Positions 45,594-54,134 of a DNA stretch of 64,000 nucleotides are shown here, piece by piece. Origin of the DNA: Pseudomonas chlororaphis subsp. chlororaphis (GTDB lineage: Bacteria > Pseudomonadota > Gammaproteobacteria > Pseudomonadales > Pseudomonadaceae); the NCBI RefSeq assembly GCF_003945765.1, contig NZ_CP027712.1:1736001-1800000 (forward strand). The letters are read 5' to 3'. The position numbers were made by a program, and so were the translations under genes. A model generated the notes under the pieces. That model was not told the origin of the DNA and did no database searches. It was given only the letters and a program-made list of their open reading frames with translations. Numbering within the stretch: the first letter of the stretch is position 1; the number at the start of each line of letters is the position of its first letter.

Positions 45594-46271
45594 TCAGAGG
45601 CTGTAGTAGTAGCCGCGGCTGCGCAGGGCGACGATGCGCGGGCGGCCGTCGGGGTGCGGGCCGATCTTCTTGCGCAGGTTGCTGACGTGCATGTCCAGGC
45701 TGCGGTCGTACAGGGTCAACTTGCGGCCCAGGGCGATCTGCGCCAGTTCCTGCTTGTCCAGCGGTTCGCCCGGTTGCTTGAGCAAGGCTTCCAGCAGGCG
45801 GCTTTCGGAAACGGTGAGGGTGATGTCCTGTTCGTCGATGCTGACCACGCCGCGCACCGGGCTGAAACACAGGTCGCCCAGCTCCATCTGGCTGGACACC
45901 GCGGTCGGGTGGCTGCGGCGCAGCACAGCGCGCAGGCGGGCGGTCAGTTCACGCGGATCGCAGGGTTTGGCCAGGTAGTCGTCGGCGCCCAGCTCCAGGC
46001 CGAGGATGCGGTCCAGGGGCTCGCCGCGGGCCGAGAGCATCAGCACCGGCAAGTCCGGGTGGTCGCTGCGCAGTTGCTTGAGCAGTTCCAGGCCGCTGCC
46101 GTCGGGCAGCATCACGTCCAGCACCACCGCCGCCGGGGCGTGATCGGCCAGGGCGCGACGGGCGCTCAGGCCATCGTGGCAGGCCCGTACCTGAAAACCC
46201 TCCTGGCCCAGCCAGCTGGTCAGGAGCTCGCAGAGCTCCTGGTCATCGTCAATCAGTAACAGGTCGCTCAT
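45594..46271 (-). CDS. cpxR: OmpR-family response regulator, CpxR-like
   Basis: A 225-residue regulator: receiver domain (LLIDDDQELCELLTSWL, phospho-acceptor D in AVVLDVMLPDGSG, LMLSARGEPLDRILGLELGADDYLAKP) and a C-terminal winged helix (LTVSESRLLEALLKQPGEPLDKQELA ... YDRSLDMHVSNLRKKIG). Partner of the CpxA-like kinase at 43494-44834. ATG 46271. It controls envelope-stress genes, probably including the adjacent cpxP. Confidence 0.9.
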   Translation of the reverse strand: MSDLLLIDDDQELCELLTSWLGQEGFQVRACHDGLSARRALADHAPAAVVLDVMLPDGSGLELLKQLRSDHPDLPVLMLSARGEPLDRILGLELGADDYLAKPCDPRELTARLRAVLRRSHPTAVSSQMELGDLCFSPVRGVVSIDEQDITLTVSESRLLEALLKQPGEPLDKQELAQIALGRKLTLYDRSLDMHVSNLRKKIGPHPDGRPRIVALRSRGYYYSL

Positions 46272-46278
46272 GAATCAC

Positions 46279-46689
46279 TCAATTTAGCCATTGTCGACGC
46301 TTTCTATGTCCACCACTGGCGAAGATACCGCAGAGCAGGGCCAATAGCGCTACCCCGGCGCCGGTGACGAACCACTGTTGCTGATCGGTCAGCAGGCGCG
46401 GCACGGAACTGGCCTGGACTTCGCGCAGTTGCAGCTTGAGGCGCTGATTCTCCTGGCGCAGGCGGCTCAGCTGGGCGCTTTCGCGCTCGCTGTCGGCTCC
46501 CTGCAATTGCCGGGTCAGCTCTTCACGCTGGCGCTCGCTGTCTTTGAGGCGCTGCTGCAATTCGTTGATCTGGCTGCCGGCACTCAGGGACAAAGGCGTC
46601 GAGTGCCCAGGGTCCGTGGTTTCTTCGGCGGAGGCACTCGCCCCGATCGTTAACATGACCAACAACAGGCACAACAGACCTTGGCGCAT
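46279..46689 (-). CDS. Coiled-coil membrane protein of unknown function (PA3203-like position)
   Basis: A 136-residue protein: signal peptide (MRQGLLCLLLVMLTIGASASA), a coiled coil (INELQQRLKDSERQREELTRQLQ to about residue 95) and one C-terminal membrane segment (WFVTGAGVALLALLCGIFASG) with a basic end (GGHRKRRQW). This is the layout of the TIGR04211/YgiM family, but no SH3 domain is visible. ATG 46689 starts the signal peptide; an ATG at 46737 would spoil it. It ends 7 bases upstream of cpxR on the same strand, so it probably belongs to the cpx operon. Confidence 0.75.
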   Translation of the reverse strand: MRQGLLCLLLVMLTIGASASAEETTDPGHSTPLSLSAGSQINELQQRLKDSERQREELTRQLQGADSERESAQLSRLRQENQRLKLQLREVQASSVPRLLTDQQQWFVTGAGVALLALLCGIFASGGHRKRRQWLN

Positions 46690-46799
46690 CGCAACTCCTG
46701 ATTCCAATCGAGTGTTGGGCAGGTTGTCGGCAGTCAAACGAGAATAATGAGCGATTGAGAGCGCGATGAACCGATAAGGTTCACCGCGGGGGAGAGGAT

Positions 46800-47099
46800 T
46801 TACGGCAGGACTTGCTTGAACGGCTTGACCACGACGTTGGCATAGACACCGGCGGCGACGTAAGGGTCGGCGTCGGCCCAGGCCTGGGCGGCGCTCAGCG
46901 AGTCGAATTCGGCGACGATCAGGCTGCCGGTGAAACCCGCGGCGCCAGGATCATTGCTGTCGACGGCAGGGTGTGGCCCGGCCAGTACCACGCGACCTTC
47001 GGCCTTGAGCTGCTGCAACCGCTCCAGATGCGCCGGGCGCGCGGCCAGGCGGTTTTCCAGGGAGTTGGCGACGTCTGTAGCAATGATTGCGTAAAGCAT
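46800..47099 (-). CDS. YciI-family protein
   Basis: A 99-residue ferredoxin-like-fold protein. [44 protein letters not shown] and the C-terminal [24 protein letters not shown] match the YciI family (dimeric, possible small enzymes). It lies 1 base downstream of yciB. The pair yciB-yciI is conserved in many gammaproteobacteria; the function of YciI is not settled. Confidence 0.9.
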   Translation of the reverse strand: MLYAIIATDVANSLENRLAARPAHLERLQQLKAEGRVVLAGPHPAVDSNDPGAAGFTGSLIVAEFDSLSAAQAWADADPYVAAGVYANVVVKPFKQVLP

Positions 47100-47100
47100 G

Positions 47101-47697
47101 TCAGTCCTCGGTTTTCGACGTGGTGGGTTCGGTGTCGTGAAGATGGCGCGACAGGTAGATGCCCTGGCCGACCAGGAACAGCACGGTCATGCCCAGGCTG
47201 CCGAAGACCTTGAAGTCGACCCAGATGCTCTGGAAGGTGAAGGCGACGAACAGGTTGGCGGCGCCGCAGAACAGGAAGAAGGCGATCCAGGCGATGTTCA
47301 GGCGGGTCCAGACCGGATCCGGCAGGCTCAGCGCGTGGCCCATGATGCGCTTGATCAGCAGGCGGTCGCCGATGAAATGGCTGCCGATAAAGGCCAGGGC
47401 GAACAGCCAGTTGACCACCGGCGCTTTCCACTTGAGGAAGGTCTCGCTGTGGAAGGCCAGGGTCAGGCTGCCGAACACCAGGCAGGCGACCAGGGTCAGC
47501 CACTGGCTTTTCTCCAGCTTGCGCTGGGAGATGAACAGCGCGCCGTAGACCACCAGGGAACTGATGATCAACACCGCCGTGGCGCTGTAGATACCGCCTA
47601 CGGTCAGTTGTTGACCGGCAATGTCGACGACTCGGGGATCGATTTTGTAGACGATGAAAAACAGGAACAGCGGGATGAAGTCGATGAATTGTTTCAC
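47101..47697 (-). CDS. yciB: Septation protein A family (YciB/IspA)
   Basis: A 198-residue inner-membrane protein with five or six helices: [19 protein letters not shown] is the family start, and [21 protein letters not shown] a typical helix. YciB links envelope synthesis and cell division in enterobacteria. GTG 47697 is chosen because the family starts at (V/M)KQF; longer in-frame starts run into the divergent PHP gene. It is divergent from the PHP-domain gene with less than 100 bases between. Confidence 0.9.
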   Translation of the reverse strand: MKQFIDFIPLFLFFIVYKIDPRVVDIAGQQLTVGGIYSATAVLIISSLVVYGALFISQRKLEKSQWLTLVACLVFGSLTLAFHSETFLKWKAPVVNWLFALAFIGSHFIGDRLLIKRIMGHALSLPDPVWTRLNIAWIAFFLFCGAANLFVAFTFQSIWVDFKVFGSLGMTVLFLVGQGIYLSRHLHDTEPTTSKTED

Positions 47698-47784
47698 AGT
47701 GGCAGCCAGAAGCAGGATGTGGCGGCATAATAACAAACATCCATGGTAGCGAAAGCGCCAGCTGACTTGAGGTTGAACAGTCCC

Positions 47785-48648
47785 GTGAATGTTGATTTGC
47801 ACTGCCACAGCACGGCCTCCGATGGCGCCCTGGCGCCCGCGGCTCTGGTTGCGCGTGCGTTCGAGAAAGGCGTGCGAGTCCTGGCCCTGACCGATCATGA
47901 CACCCTGGAAGGCCTCGACGAGGCGCGCCTGGCGGCCCATGAACTGGGCATGCAACTGGTCAATGGCGTCGAATTGTCCTGCACCTGGGGTGGGGCGACC
48001 ATTCATGTGCTGGGCTACGGCTTCGACGTCAATGCGCCGTCATTGGTCGAAGCCATCGGCAAATTGCACGACGGTCGCTGGCTGCGGTCCGAAGAAATAA
48101 GCCGCAAGCTGGCGCTCAAAGGCATGCCGGGCGCCCTCGAAGGGGCCCGGGCGATCCAGCAGGAACTGGGCGACAGCGGCAATGCGCCGGCCCGGCCGCA
48201 CTTCGCCGATTACCTGGTGCGCGCCGGTTTCGTGAAGGACCGCGCCGAAGCTTTTCGCAAATGGCTGGGGGCTGGCAAGCTGGGCGACGTCAAGCAGCAC
48301 TGGCCGACCCTCGAGGAAACCGTCGAGACGTTGCGCGCGGCGGGGGCCTGGGTCAGCCTGGCGCATCCCTGGCATTACGATTTCACCCGCAGCAAACGTC
48401 GCCGCCTGATTGCCGACTATATTCAAGCAGGTGGCCACGCGATCGAGGTGGTCAACGGCCATCAACCCGCCGAGCAGGTGGGCAGCCTGGCCATCCTTGC
48501 TCGGGAGTTCGGTCTGCTGGTGAGCGCCGGCAGTGATTTTCATGGCCCTGGAGGCTGGTCCGAGATAGGCGAGTATCGCCCTGTTCCGGAGGATCTGCCG
48601 CCGCTCTGGTGTCGGTTCAAACATGACCCAATTATTGCCGCCGTCTGA
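47785..48648 (+). CDS. PHP-domain phosphoesterase (RNase AM / nucleoside 3',5'-bisphosphate phosphatase type)
   Basis: A 287-residue enzyme of the YciV/TrpH family, which removes nucleotides from RNA 5' ends or hydrolyses 3',5'-bisphosphonucleotides. Metal motifs are [37 protein letters not shown] and [15 protein letters not shown] 47785 (VNVDLHCHS) fits the family start. ATG 47743 in the same frame lacks a ribosome site and would add 14 residues. It overlaps the region before the YciO-type gene, with which it is probably cotranscribed. Confidence 0.87.
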   Translation: MNVDLHCHSTASDGALAPAALVARAFEKGVRVLALTDHDTLEGLDEARLAAHELGMQLVNGVELSCTWGGATIHVLGYGFDVNAPSLVEAIGKLHDGRWLRSEEISRKLALKGMPGALEGARAIQQELGDSGNAPARPHFADYLVRAGFVKDRAEAFRKWLGAGKLGDVKQHWPTLEETVETLRAAGAWVSLAHPWHYDFTRSKRRRLIADYIQAGGHAIEVVNGHQPAEQVGSLAILAREFGLLVSAGSDFHGPGGWSEIGEYRPVPEDLPPLWCRFKHDPIIAAV

Positions 48649-48661
48649 ACAGGTAGAGAAT

Positions 48662-49291
48662 GTGAGTCAATTTTTCCAGATTCATCCGGAAAACCCGCAA
48701 CCGCGCCTGATCAAACAGGCTGTCGAAATCATCCGCTCAGGGGGCGTGGTGATCTACCCGACCGACTCGTCCTACGCCATTGGCTGCCAGATCGGCGACA
48801 AGAGTGCGGTCGAGCGCGTGCGGCGTCTGCGGCAACTGGATGACAAACACAACTTCGCGCTGATCTGCAGCGACCTGTCGCAGTTGGGCCTGTTCGCCAA
48901 GATCGATACCGGCACCTTTCGCCTGCTCAAGGCGCATCTGCCAGGGCCTTATACCTTCATCCTCAACGCCACCCGCGAAGTGCCACGGCTGTTGCTGCAC
49001 CCGAAGAAACGCACCATCGGCCTGCGGGTGCCGAGCCATCCGATCGCCCTGGCGCTGCTGGCCGAACTCGGCGAGCCGCTGATGAGCGTCAGCCTGATCA
49101 TGCCCGGCGAAACCGAGCCGATGAACGACCCTTATGAAATGCGCCAACTGCTCGAGCATCAGGTCGACCTGATCATCGATGGCGGTTTTGGCGGCATCAT
49201 GGCCTCCACCGTGATCAACCTGGCCGATGGCGAGCCGGAAGTGATCCGTATCGGCTGCGGCGACCCGGCTCCCTTCATGGTCGAGGCCTGA
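48662..49291 (+). CDS. YrdC/Sua5-fold protein, YciO-type
   Basis: A 209-residue protein with the YrdC fold (KQAVEIIRSGGVVIYPTDSSYAIGCQIGDKSAVERVRRLRQLDDKHNF; GPYTFILNATREVPRLL; GLRVPSHPIALALL). YrdC/Sua5 makes threonylcarbamoyl-AMP for t6A in tRNA; the YciO branch has weak or unclear activity. Length and neighbours (yciB, PHP gene, scpA) fit YciO. GTG 48662 follows AGGTAGAGA and begins MSQFFQIHPENPQ as in YciO; a longer frame from 48623 overlaps the upstream gene. Confidence 0.87.
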   Translation: MSQFFQIHPENPQPRLIKQAVEIIRSGGVVIYPTDSSYAIGCQIGDKSAVERVRRLRQLDDKHNFALICSDLSQLGLFAKIDTGTFRLLKAHLPGPYTFILNATREVPRLLLHPKKRTIGLRVPSHPIALALLAELGEPLMSVSLIMPGETEPMNDPYEMRQLLEHQVDLIIDGGFGGIMASTVINLADGEPEVIRIGCGDPAPFMVEA

Positions 49292-50110
49292 ATGTCCGCA
49301 GTGGAACACGTCGACGACCAGGCCGGAGCGCAGCAGGAGCTGCCCTTTGCGATGGTCTATGGCCAGGCGGTCATGGAAATGCCGCTGGACCTGTACATCC
49401 CGCCGGACGCCCTGGAAGTCTTTCTCGAAGCCTTCGAAGGCCCGCTCGACCTGCTGCTGTACCTGATTCGCAAACAGAACATCGACATCCTCGACATCCC
49501 GGTGGCGGAAATCACCCGCCAGTACATGGGCTATGTCGAATTGATGCAGTCGGTGCGCCTGGAGCTGGCCGCCGAATACCTGGTGATGGCGGCCATGCTT
49601 GCCGAGATCAAGTCGCGCATGCTGTTGCCGCGCTCGGCCGAGGTGGAAGAGGAGGAGGAAGACCCGCGCGCCGAACTGATCCGTCGCCTGCAGGAGTACG
49701 AGCGCTTCAAGGCCGCCGCCGAAGGCATCGACGGCCTGAGCCGGGTCGGTCGCGACGTCATAGTGCCCAAGCTCGACGCCCCGGAAGCCCGGGCGCGCAA
49801 GCTGCTGCCGGATGTCGCCCTGGAAGAGGTGCTGATGTCCATGGCCGAGGTGTTGCGCCGTGGCGACATGTTCGAAAGCCATCAGGTCAGTCGCGAGGCG
49901 CTGTCCACCCGCGAGCGCATGAGCGAGGTGCTGGAGCGGCTCAAGGGCGGTGGTTTTGTGCCCTTTGTCGAGCTGTTCACCGCGCAAGAAGGACGCCTGG
50001 GGGTGGTGGTGACCTTCATGGCGATCCTCGAGCTGGTCAAGGAATCCCTGGTCGAGCTGGTACAGAATGAGCCCTTCACGGCTATCCATGTGCGTGCACG
50101 AGCCGAATAA
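49292..50110 (+). CDS. scpA: Segregation and condensation protein A
   Basis: The kleisin subunit of the SMC-ScpAB complex for chromosome segregation. Residues 29 onward carry the family core (PPDALEVFLEAFEGPLDLLLYLIRKQNIDILDIPVAEITRQYMGYV, AAEYLVMAAMLAEIKSRMLLP). The C-terminal winged helix is at FVPFVELFTAQEGRLGVVVTFMAILELVKESL. 272 residues. The ATG at 49292 is next to the upstream stop codon; a later ATG at 49352 is possible. It is 12 bases upstream of scpB. Confidence 0.92.
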   Translation: MSAVEHVDDQAGAQQELPFAMVYGQAVMEMPLDLYIPPDALEVFLEAFEGPLDLLLYLIRKQNIDILDIPVAEITRQYMGYVELMQSVRLELAAEYLVMAAMLAEIKSRMLLPRSAEVEEEEEDPRAELIRRLQEYERFKAAAEGIDGLSRVGRDVIVPKLDAPEARARKLLPDVALEEVLMSMAEVLRRGDMFESHQVSREALSTRERMSEVLERLKGGGFVPFVELFTAQEGRLGVVVTFMAILELVKESLVELVQNEPFTAIHVRARAE

Positions 50111-50122
50111 CGAGCTGAAACA

Positions 50123-51157
50123 ATGAATCTGAATGAACCCCGCGAGCTGGCGCCACTGCTTGAAGCCTTTCTGTTGGCCTCGGGAAAACCGCAATCCATG
50201 GAGCGCCTGTTCGAACTTTTCGAGGAAGGCGAGCGGCCGGACCCCGCGGTCTTCAAGAAGGCCCTGACCATTCTGGGCAAGTCCTGCGAGGGGCGGGCCT
50301 TCGAACTCAAGGAAGTGGCCTCCGGTTATCGCCTGCAGGTGCGGGAAAAGTTCGCGCCCTGGGTCGGCCGGCTGTGGGAAGAACGGCCCCAGCGCTACTC
50401 CCGGGCGATGCTGGAAACCCTGGCGCTGATTGCTTACCGCCAGCCGATCACCCGTGGCGAGATCGAGGATGTGCGGGGCGTGGCGGTCAACAGCCAGATC
50501 GTCAAGACCTTGCTGGAGCGCGAGTGGATTCGGGTGGTTGGCTACCGTGACGTGCCGGGCAAGCCGGCGATGTTCGCCACCACCAAGGCGTTTCTCGATC
50601 ACTTCAACCTGAAGAACCTCGACGACCTGCCGCCGCTGGCCGAGCTGCGTGAGATCGAGACCGAGCCGGTCCTCGACTTCGACGACGTGCCGGTGCCCGC
50701 CAGCCTGCAAGCCCTGGCCGACGCCAGCGCCGAACCGGAAGAGCCGAAGGAAGAGACCAGTTTCCACACCTTGCTGCTGGAGCTGGACTCGATGGAGGAG
50801 GGGATCAAGACCGACTTCGACGATCTGCATCGCGATGGCGCGGTCGAGTCGTCCGGGGACGATGTTATTGCCGGCACCGAGGTGGACGCCGAGATCAGGG
50901 CCGAAGCGCACACCCGTGCCGAAGCCGAAGCCGAAACCGAAGTACAAGTCGAGCACGATACCGAACTCGAAGTGGACGCCGACGACGAACAGGAAGTCGA
51001 TGACGATGTGCTCGGCGTCGCCGAAGCCCGCGCCAAGCTGCTGGCCGCCGTGGCGGCACTGGAACCGCCGGCTCCGTCGCTGAGCGACGAAGAGGCCGAA
51101 GCCCTGGCGCTGGCCGAGGCCATCGAGAACGAAAGACGCCTGCAGGAAGACGACTGA
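50123..51157 (+). CDS. scpB: Segregation and condensation protein B with a long acidic tail
   Basis: Partner of ScpA in the condensin complex. Residues 1-180 form the usual tandem winged helices (LAPLLEAFLLASGKPQSMERLFELF; ETLALIAYRQPITRGEIEDVRGVAVNSQIVKTLLEREWIRVVGYRDVPGKPAMFATT). The rest, to residue 344, is a low-complexity Glu/Asp/Ala-rich tail (for example AEAEAETEVQVEHDTELEVDADDEQEVDDD), making it much longer than typical ScpB. Overlapping transcription with scpA is likely. A REP pair follows. Confidence 0.9.
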   Translation: MNLNEPRELAPLLEAFLLASGKPQSMERLFELFEEGERPDPAVFKKALTILGKSCEGRAFELKEVASGYRLQVREKFAPWVGRLWEERPQRYSRAMLETLALIAYRQPITRGEIEDVRGVAVNSQIVKTLLEREWIRVVGYRDVPGKPAMFATTKAFLDHFNLKNLDDLPPLAELREIETEPVLDFDDVPVPASLQALADASAEPEEPKEETSFHTLLLELDSMEEGIKTDFDDLHRDGAVESSGDDVIAGTEVDAEIRAEAHTRAEAEAETEVQVEHDTELEVDADDEQEVDDDVLGVAEARAKLLAAVAALEPPAPSLSDEEAEALALAEAIENERRLQEDD

Positions 51158-51174
51158 ACCAGGCCTCTAGGCCT

Positions 51175-51282
51175 CTGTAGGAGCGAGGCTTGCCCGCGAT
51201 CGGCAACGCCAGGATATGCCTGGCACACCGCATCAGCCTTTATCGCGGGCAAGCCGGATCGCCGCCCGCTCGCTCCTACAGG
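51175..51282. repeat. REP-type inverted pair
   Basis: CTGTAGGAGCGAGGCTTGCC (51175) and ...TCGCGGGCAAGC...CGCTCGCTCCTACAG (to 51282) face each other across about 60 bases. The right arm carries the 'cggatcgccgcccg' insertion also seen at 39009 and 56494. Confidence 0.8.
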
Positions 51283-51477
51283 TCAGGCGCCCACTGTCGG
51301 GCTGCCACCGGCCAGCGGAAAAATCGGTAGGCCACCACTTATCGGCTAGTCTCTGATGCGCAACCGACGCCATGAGCGTATGATTCGCGACCCTTTGGCG
51401 ATCCCTTCGCCACAAGACCTGTTTTTATTACCGTTCAGGCCGCTCAAGCCTGAATCGACACACCGGGAGGTGCCCAG

Positions 51478-52692
51478 ATGAGTGAAGATCAGCAAGACCA
51501 ACAGGAAATCGGCCCAGCAGGCGAAAAGCTGCAGAAAGTCCTCGCCCGTATCGGCGTCGGCTCGCGCCGTGACGTAGAGTCCTGGATCAGCCAGGGCCGG
51601 ATCAAGGTCAATGGCAAAGAGGCCACCCTTGGCCTGCGCGTCGACCTGCACGACGCCATCTCCATCGATGGCAAGGTGATCAAGCGCGAAGAGGCGTCCG
51701 AATCGGTCCGCCGCGTGATCATGTACAACAAGCCCGATGGCGAAATCTGCACCCGTGACGACCCGGAAGGCCGTCCGACCGTGTTCGACAAGCTGCCGCG
51801 TCCGCGAGAAGGCCGCTGGATCAATATCGGTCGCCTCGACATCAACACCACTGGCTTGCTGATGTTCACCACCGACGGTGAGCTGGCCAACCGCCTGATG
51901 CACCCGTCCTATGAAATGGACCGTGAGTACGCGGTACGTGTGCGTGGCGAAGTCGACGACGAGATGATCGAGCGCCTGAAAGCCGGCGTGATGCTCGAAG
52001 ACGGCCCGGCCAAGTTCACTGACATCCAGCAGGCGCCCGGTGGTGAAGGTTTCAACCACTGGTACCACTGCGTGGTGATGGAAGGCCGCAACCGTGAAGT
52101 GCGTCGCCTGTGGGAATCCCAGGGCCTGGTGGTCAGCCGCCTGAAGCGCGTGCGTTTCGGTCCGGTGTTTCTCAACTCCGACCTGCCGATGGGCCGCTGG
52201 CGCGAAATGAGCCAGTACGAAGTGGACGTCCTCAGCGCCGAGGTTGGCCTGACGCCGGTGGCGATGCCGCAGCTCAACGCCAAGAGCAAGGACAAGCTGG
52301 AACGCATGCAGCGCAAATCCTCGCGCCCGGTGGGCAAGAGCGAGCGCGTGCGGACTCTGCGTCCGGCCCATGGCGCGCCTGCCGCCGGTGCCCCGCGCCC
52401 GTCGCGCGAGCCGCAGATCGAAGGCGAGCGTCCAGGCCGCAAACCTGCGCCACGCCAGGATGGCGAGCGCGCTCCACGGGCGCCGCGTCCGGCTGCCGGT
52501 CGGGGTGAGTCGGGTCGTGGCACGCCAGTGGCGGATCGTCCGAGCGACACCAAGCGCCCGGCCAAGCCAGCGCCGAAGTCCAAGCGTCCGGGCATCGTCC
52601 TGGTCGACAAGGACGCACCGTCGGGCAAGCGCCGTGGCGCTCCGGCCGGTTCCGGCCAGCGCCCGGGGTTCGGTCGCCGCAAGCCCGAGTGA
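51478..52692 (+). CDS. rluB: 23S rRNA pseudouridine-2605 synthase with a basic tail
   Basis: Modifies U2605 of 23S rRNA. S4-like RNA-binding domain at the start (EKLQKVLARIGVGSRRDVESWISQGRIKVNGKEA) and the RsuA/RluB catalytic motif GRLDINTTGLLMFTTDGELANRLMHP with the catalytic aspartate, followed by EGRNREVRRLWESQGL. After about residue 275 comes a Lys/Arg/Pro-rich disordered tail (such as RPGRKPAPRQDGERAPRAPRP). 404 residues. ATG 51478 follows GGGAGG. A strong bidirectional terminator lies downstream. Confidence 0.93.
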   Translation: MSEDQQDQQEIGPAGEKLQKVLARIGVGSRRDVESWISQGRIKVNGKEATLGLRVDLHDAISIDGKVIKREEASESVRRVIMYNKPDGEICTRDDPEGRPTVFDKLPRPREGRWINIGRLDINTTGLLMFTTDGELANRLMHPSYEMDREYAVRVRGEVDDEMIERLKAGVMLEDGPAKFTDIQQAPGGEGFNHWYHCVVMEGRNREVRRLWESQGLVVSRLKRVRFGPVFLNSDLPMGRWREMSQYEVDVLSAEVGLTPVAMPQLNAKSKDKLERMQRKSSRPVGKSERVRTLRPAHGAPAAGAPRPSREPQIEGERPGRKPAPRQDGERAPRAPRPAAGRGESGRGTPVADRPSDTKRPAKPAPKSKRPGIVLVDKDAPSGKRRGAPAGSGQRPGFGRRKPE

Positions 52693-52724
52693 GGCAGCCT
52701 TGAGCTGCAAGCTGTAAGCGACAA

Positions 52725-52760
52725 GAAAAAACGCCAACCTCAGGGTTGGCGTTTTTTTTG
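52725..52760 (+). terminator. Bidirectional terminator between rluB and the M29-like gene
   Basis: The stem AACGCCAACC/GGTTGGCGTT is flanked by A6 on the left and T8 on the right, so it can act for rluB on the plus strand and for the convergent M29-like gene on the minus strand. Confidence 0.88.
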
Positions 52761-52766
52761 CCTCTA

Positions 52767-52797
52767 TGTAGCCGCAGGCTGCGCCAGCGGCTACAGG
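52767..52797. repeat. Minimal 'gtagccgcaggctgcg' palindrome
   Basis: TGTAGCCGC...GCGGCTACA arms with a short centre (52767-52797), a deleted form of the 13604 family. It ends 1 base before the M29-like gene stop codon region. Confidence 0.7.
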
Positions 52798-52798
52798 C

Positions 52799-53758
52799 TC
52801 AGAACACGAACCTGCCATCGAACACCGGCTTGTCGTCCAGCGCCAGCACCCCGCTGGCAAAGATCAGGTCCAGGTGATGGCTGCCCTTGGCGCCACCGCC
52901 CAGCCCCAGGTGCAGGCCGCAATGGCGCTCCTCGAAACCCGAGTTGCGCGCGTAGAGGTCTTTCACCCCTTCGTTGGTGCCGATGCCCAGCTCTTCGATG
53001 CGCCGGTTGGACGGGTTGGCATCCAGGTATTTGTTGAAGTCCTCCGCCAGCCCCGGCACGTCGGTGGCGATGCGGCTGATGGTGGAGTTCTCGATCCACA
53101 ATTCCAGCGGTGATTGCAGCACGCCGTACTTGCGCGCGAAGGGAATGGTGCCGAGGAAGGTGCCGACGAATTTCACCCGGCCATTGATGGCCTCGCTGTG
53201 GCTGGCGATTTCTCCGGGCGCCAGGTCGTAGTTGCCCACGCCGTTGATGTTGGTCCACTTCTTGATGCTGTCCAGCGGCGCTTCGAAGTACGAGCCGTGG
53301 TCGTCGCGAAAGCTCAGGGTGGTGGCCTCGGACATATGCTGGATCAGGGTCGCGTTGAGCTCGGCGATGCGTTGCGGCTCGACGCTGAAGGTGTCGTAGA
53401 AGTAGTCGCCGTAGTCCTTGAACAGCAGCGACTTCTTCCAGTTCTCGGCCATCACGCCCTGCAGCGCCTGGATGAACTCGGGGCCTTGCGGGCGGGGCGG
53501 CGAGAGGGTGGAGGAGTCGTAGAAGAAGATATACAGATCGCAGTCGGCGATGGCCTGGGCCAGCGCCGAGGTGGGTTCGAGGTCGAGACGCAGGGCTGTG
53601 AAACTGAAGGGGTCACCGGCCTGCTCGATGATGGCGGCGCTGGTGGCGGCATATTCGGCGGTGTGGCCGATCAGGACCCTGGCGTTCTGGCGCTCGGCCA
53701 GGGCCGGGTGGTGTTCGAGGTAGTAAAGGAAATGCCGGATGGCAGCGGTGTTGTCCAT
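52799..53758 (-). CDS. M29-metallopeptidase-like protein (short form), downstream of a peptide gene
   Basis: A 319-residue protein that resembles the C-terminal two-thirds of M29 aminopeptidases (AmpS/PepS, usually about 410 residues). Candidate metal residues can be aligned: E183 (APGEIASHSEAINGRV), E255 or E256 (RRIEELGIGTNEGV), H283 (CGLHLGLGGG), and H295 with D297 (SHHLD). An intact site suggests a working metallopeptidase, but the N-terminal half (about 1-150) is not recognisable. It has a strong ribosome site (GGGAGGA) before ATG 53758. It follows a 45-codon peptide gene by 70 bases with a hairpin between, and shares the rluB terminator. Cytoplasmic, with no signal peptide. Processing of the adjacent peptide is a hypothesis. 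Confidence 0.72.
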   Translation of the reverse strand: MDNTAAIRHFLYYLEHHPALAERQNARVLIGHTAEYAATSAAIIEQAGDPFSFTALRLDLEPTSALAQAIADCDLYIFFYDSSTLSPPRPQGPEFIQALQGVMAENWKKSLLFKDYGDYFYDTFSVEPQRIAELNATLIQHMSEATTLSFRDDHGSYFEAPLDSIKKWTNINGVGNYDLAPGEIASHSEAINGRVKFVGTFLGTIPFARKYGVLQSPLELWIENSTISRIATDVPGLAEDFNKYLDANPSNRRIEELGIGTNEGVKDLYARNSGFEERHCGLHLGLGGGAKGSHHLDLIFASGVLALDDKPVFDGRFVF

Positions 53759-53786
53759 GGATCCTCCCTGACAGACAGCGGATGGA

Positions 53787-53816
53787 GGCAGGGGCGACCG
53801 CCGGGCCGCTCCTGCC
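53787..53816 (-). promoter_or_regulatory. Intercistronic hairpin between peptide gene and M29-like gene
   Basis: GGCAGGGGCG (53787-53796) and CGCTCCTGCC (53807-53816) form a ten-base-pair stem with one mismatch. On the minus strand no T-tract follows, so it may stabilise the upstream peptide message or attenuate the downstream gene. Confidence 0.5.
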
Positions 53817-53828
53817 TGAAGGCCCTTT

Positions 53829-53966
53829 TTACAAGGGCCACATCGCCGTGCCGAACGGTACTACCGCGTCGGCCTGCATCATTTCCACCGCGGCCTCGTG
53901 GGTCGCTGCTTCAAACCAATCGTCCAGTTGCAGTTCAGTGTCCAAGTCTTTTTCCAGTGCTTGCAT
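53829..53966 (-). CDS. 45-residue peptide, possible RiPP-like precursor or small protein
   Basis: A short ORF with a clear ribosome site (TAGGAG, 7 bases before ATG 53966) that opens a two-gene unit with the M29-like gene. The peptide has an acidic helical N-terminus (MQALEKDLDTELQLDDWFEA), a middle AATHEAAVEMMQADA and a hydrophobic, uncharged C-terminus AVVPFGTAMWPL. This split between an acidic leader and a non-polar end recalls ribosomal peptide precursors, but no modifying enzyme other than the peptidase-like gene is nearby. It could also be a subunit or leader peptide. The upstream region is AT-rich. I do not recognise the family. Confidence 0.6.
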   Translation of the reverse strand: MQALEKDLDTELQLDDWFEAATHEAAVEMMQADAVVPFGTAMWPL

Positions 53967-54072
53967 CGTGAATCTCCTAGATGACTTTTTCGGATAAAAG
54001 CAGTCGGTGAGACGGCTCGGGCGTTCTACGGGGAGTGCTTGAAAGCCCCAGCTGCTCAATGTGGCCGCTCGG

Positions 54073-54097
54073 CTTGCCGGGGGTGTGGTCCGGCAAG
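54073..54097 (-). promoter_or_regulatory. 5' leader hairpin of the peptide gene
   Basis: CTTGCCGG (54073-54080) pairs perfectly with CCGGCAAG (54090-54097). It would lie near the 5' end of a message starting from the promoter at 54106-54134. Confidence 0.45.
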
Positions 54098-54105
54098 TGG
54101 CTGGA

Positions 54106-54134
54106 AACCTAGTCCAGGGTTTTTTGAAATGCAA
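54106..54134 (-). promoter_or_regulatory. Candidate sigma-70 promoter of the peptide/M29-like unit
   Basis: On the minus strand TTGCAT and TAGGTT are separated by 17 bases, within a strongly AT-rich stretch (54120-54240). Transcription would start near 54098, about 130 bases before the peptide start codon. Confidence 0.4.

Noticed and set aside
48737..50956. 739-codon minus-strand frame across the YciO-type, scpA and scpB genes
   Set aside because: It crosses three genes with established families and two intergenic boundaries.
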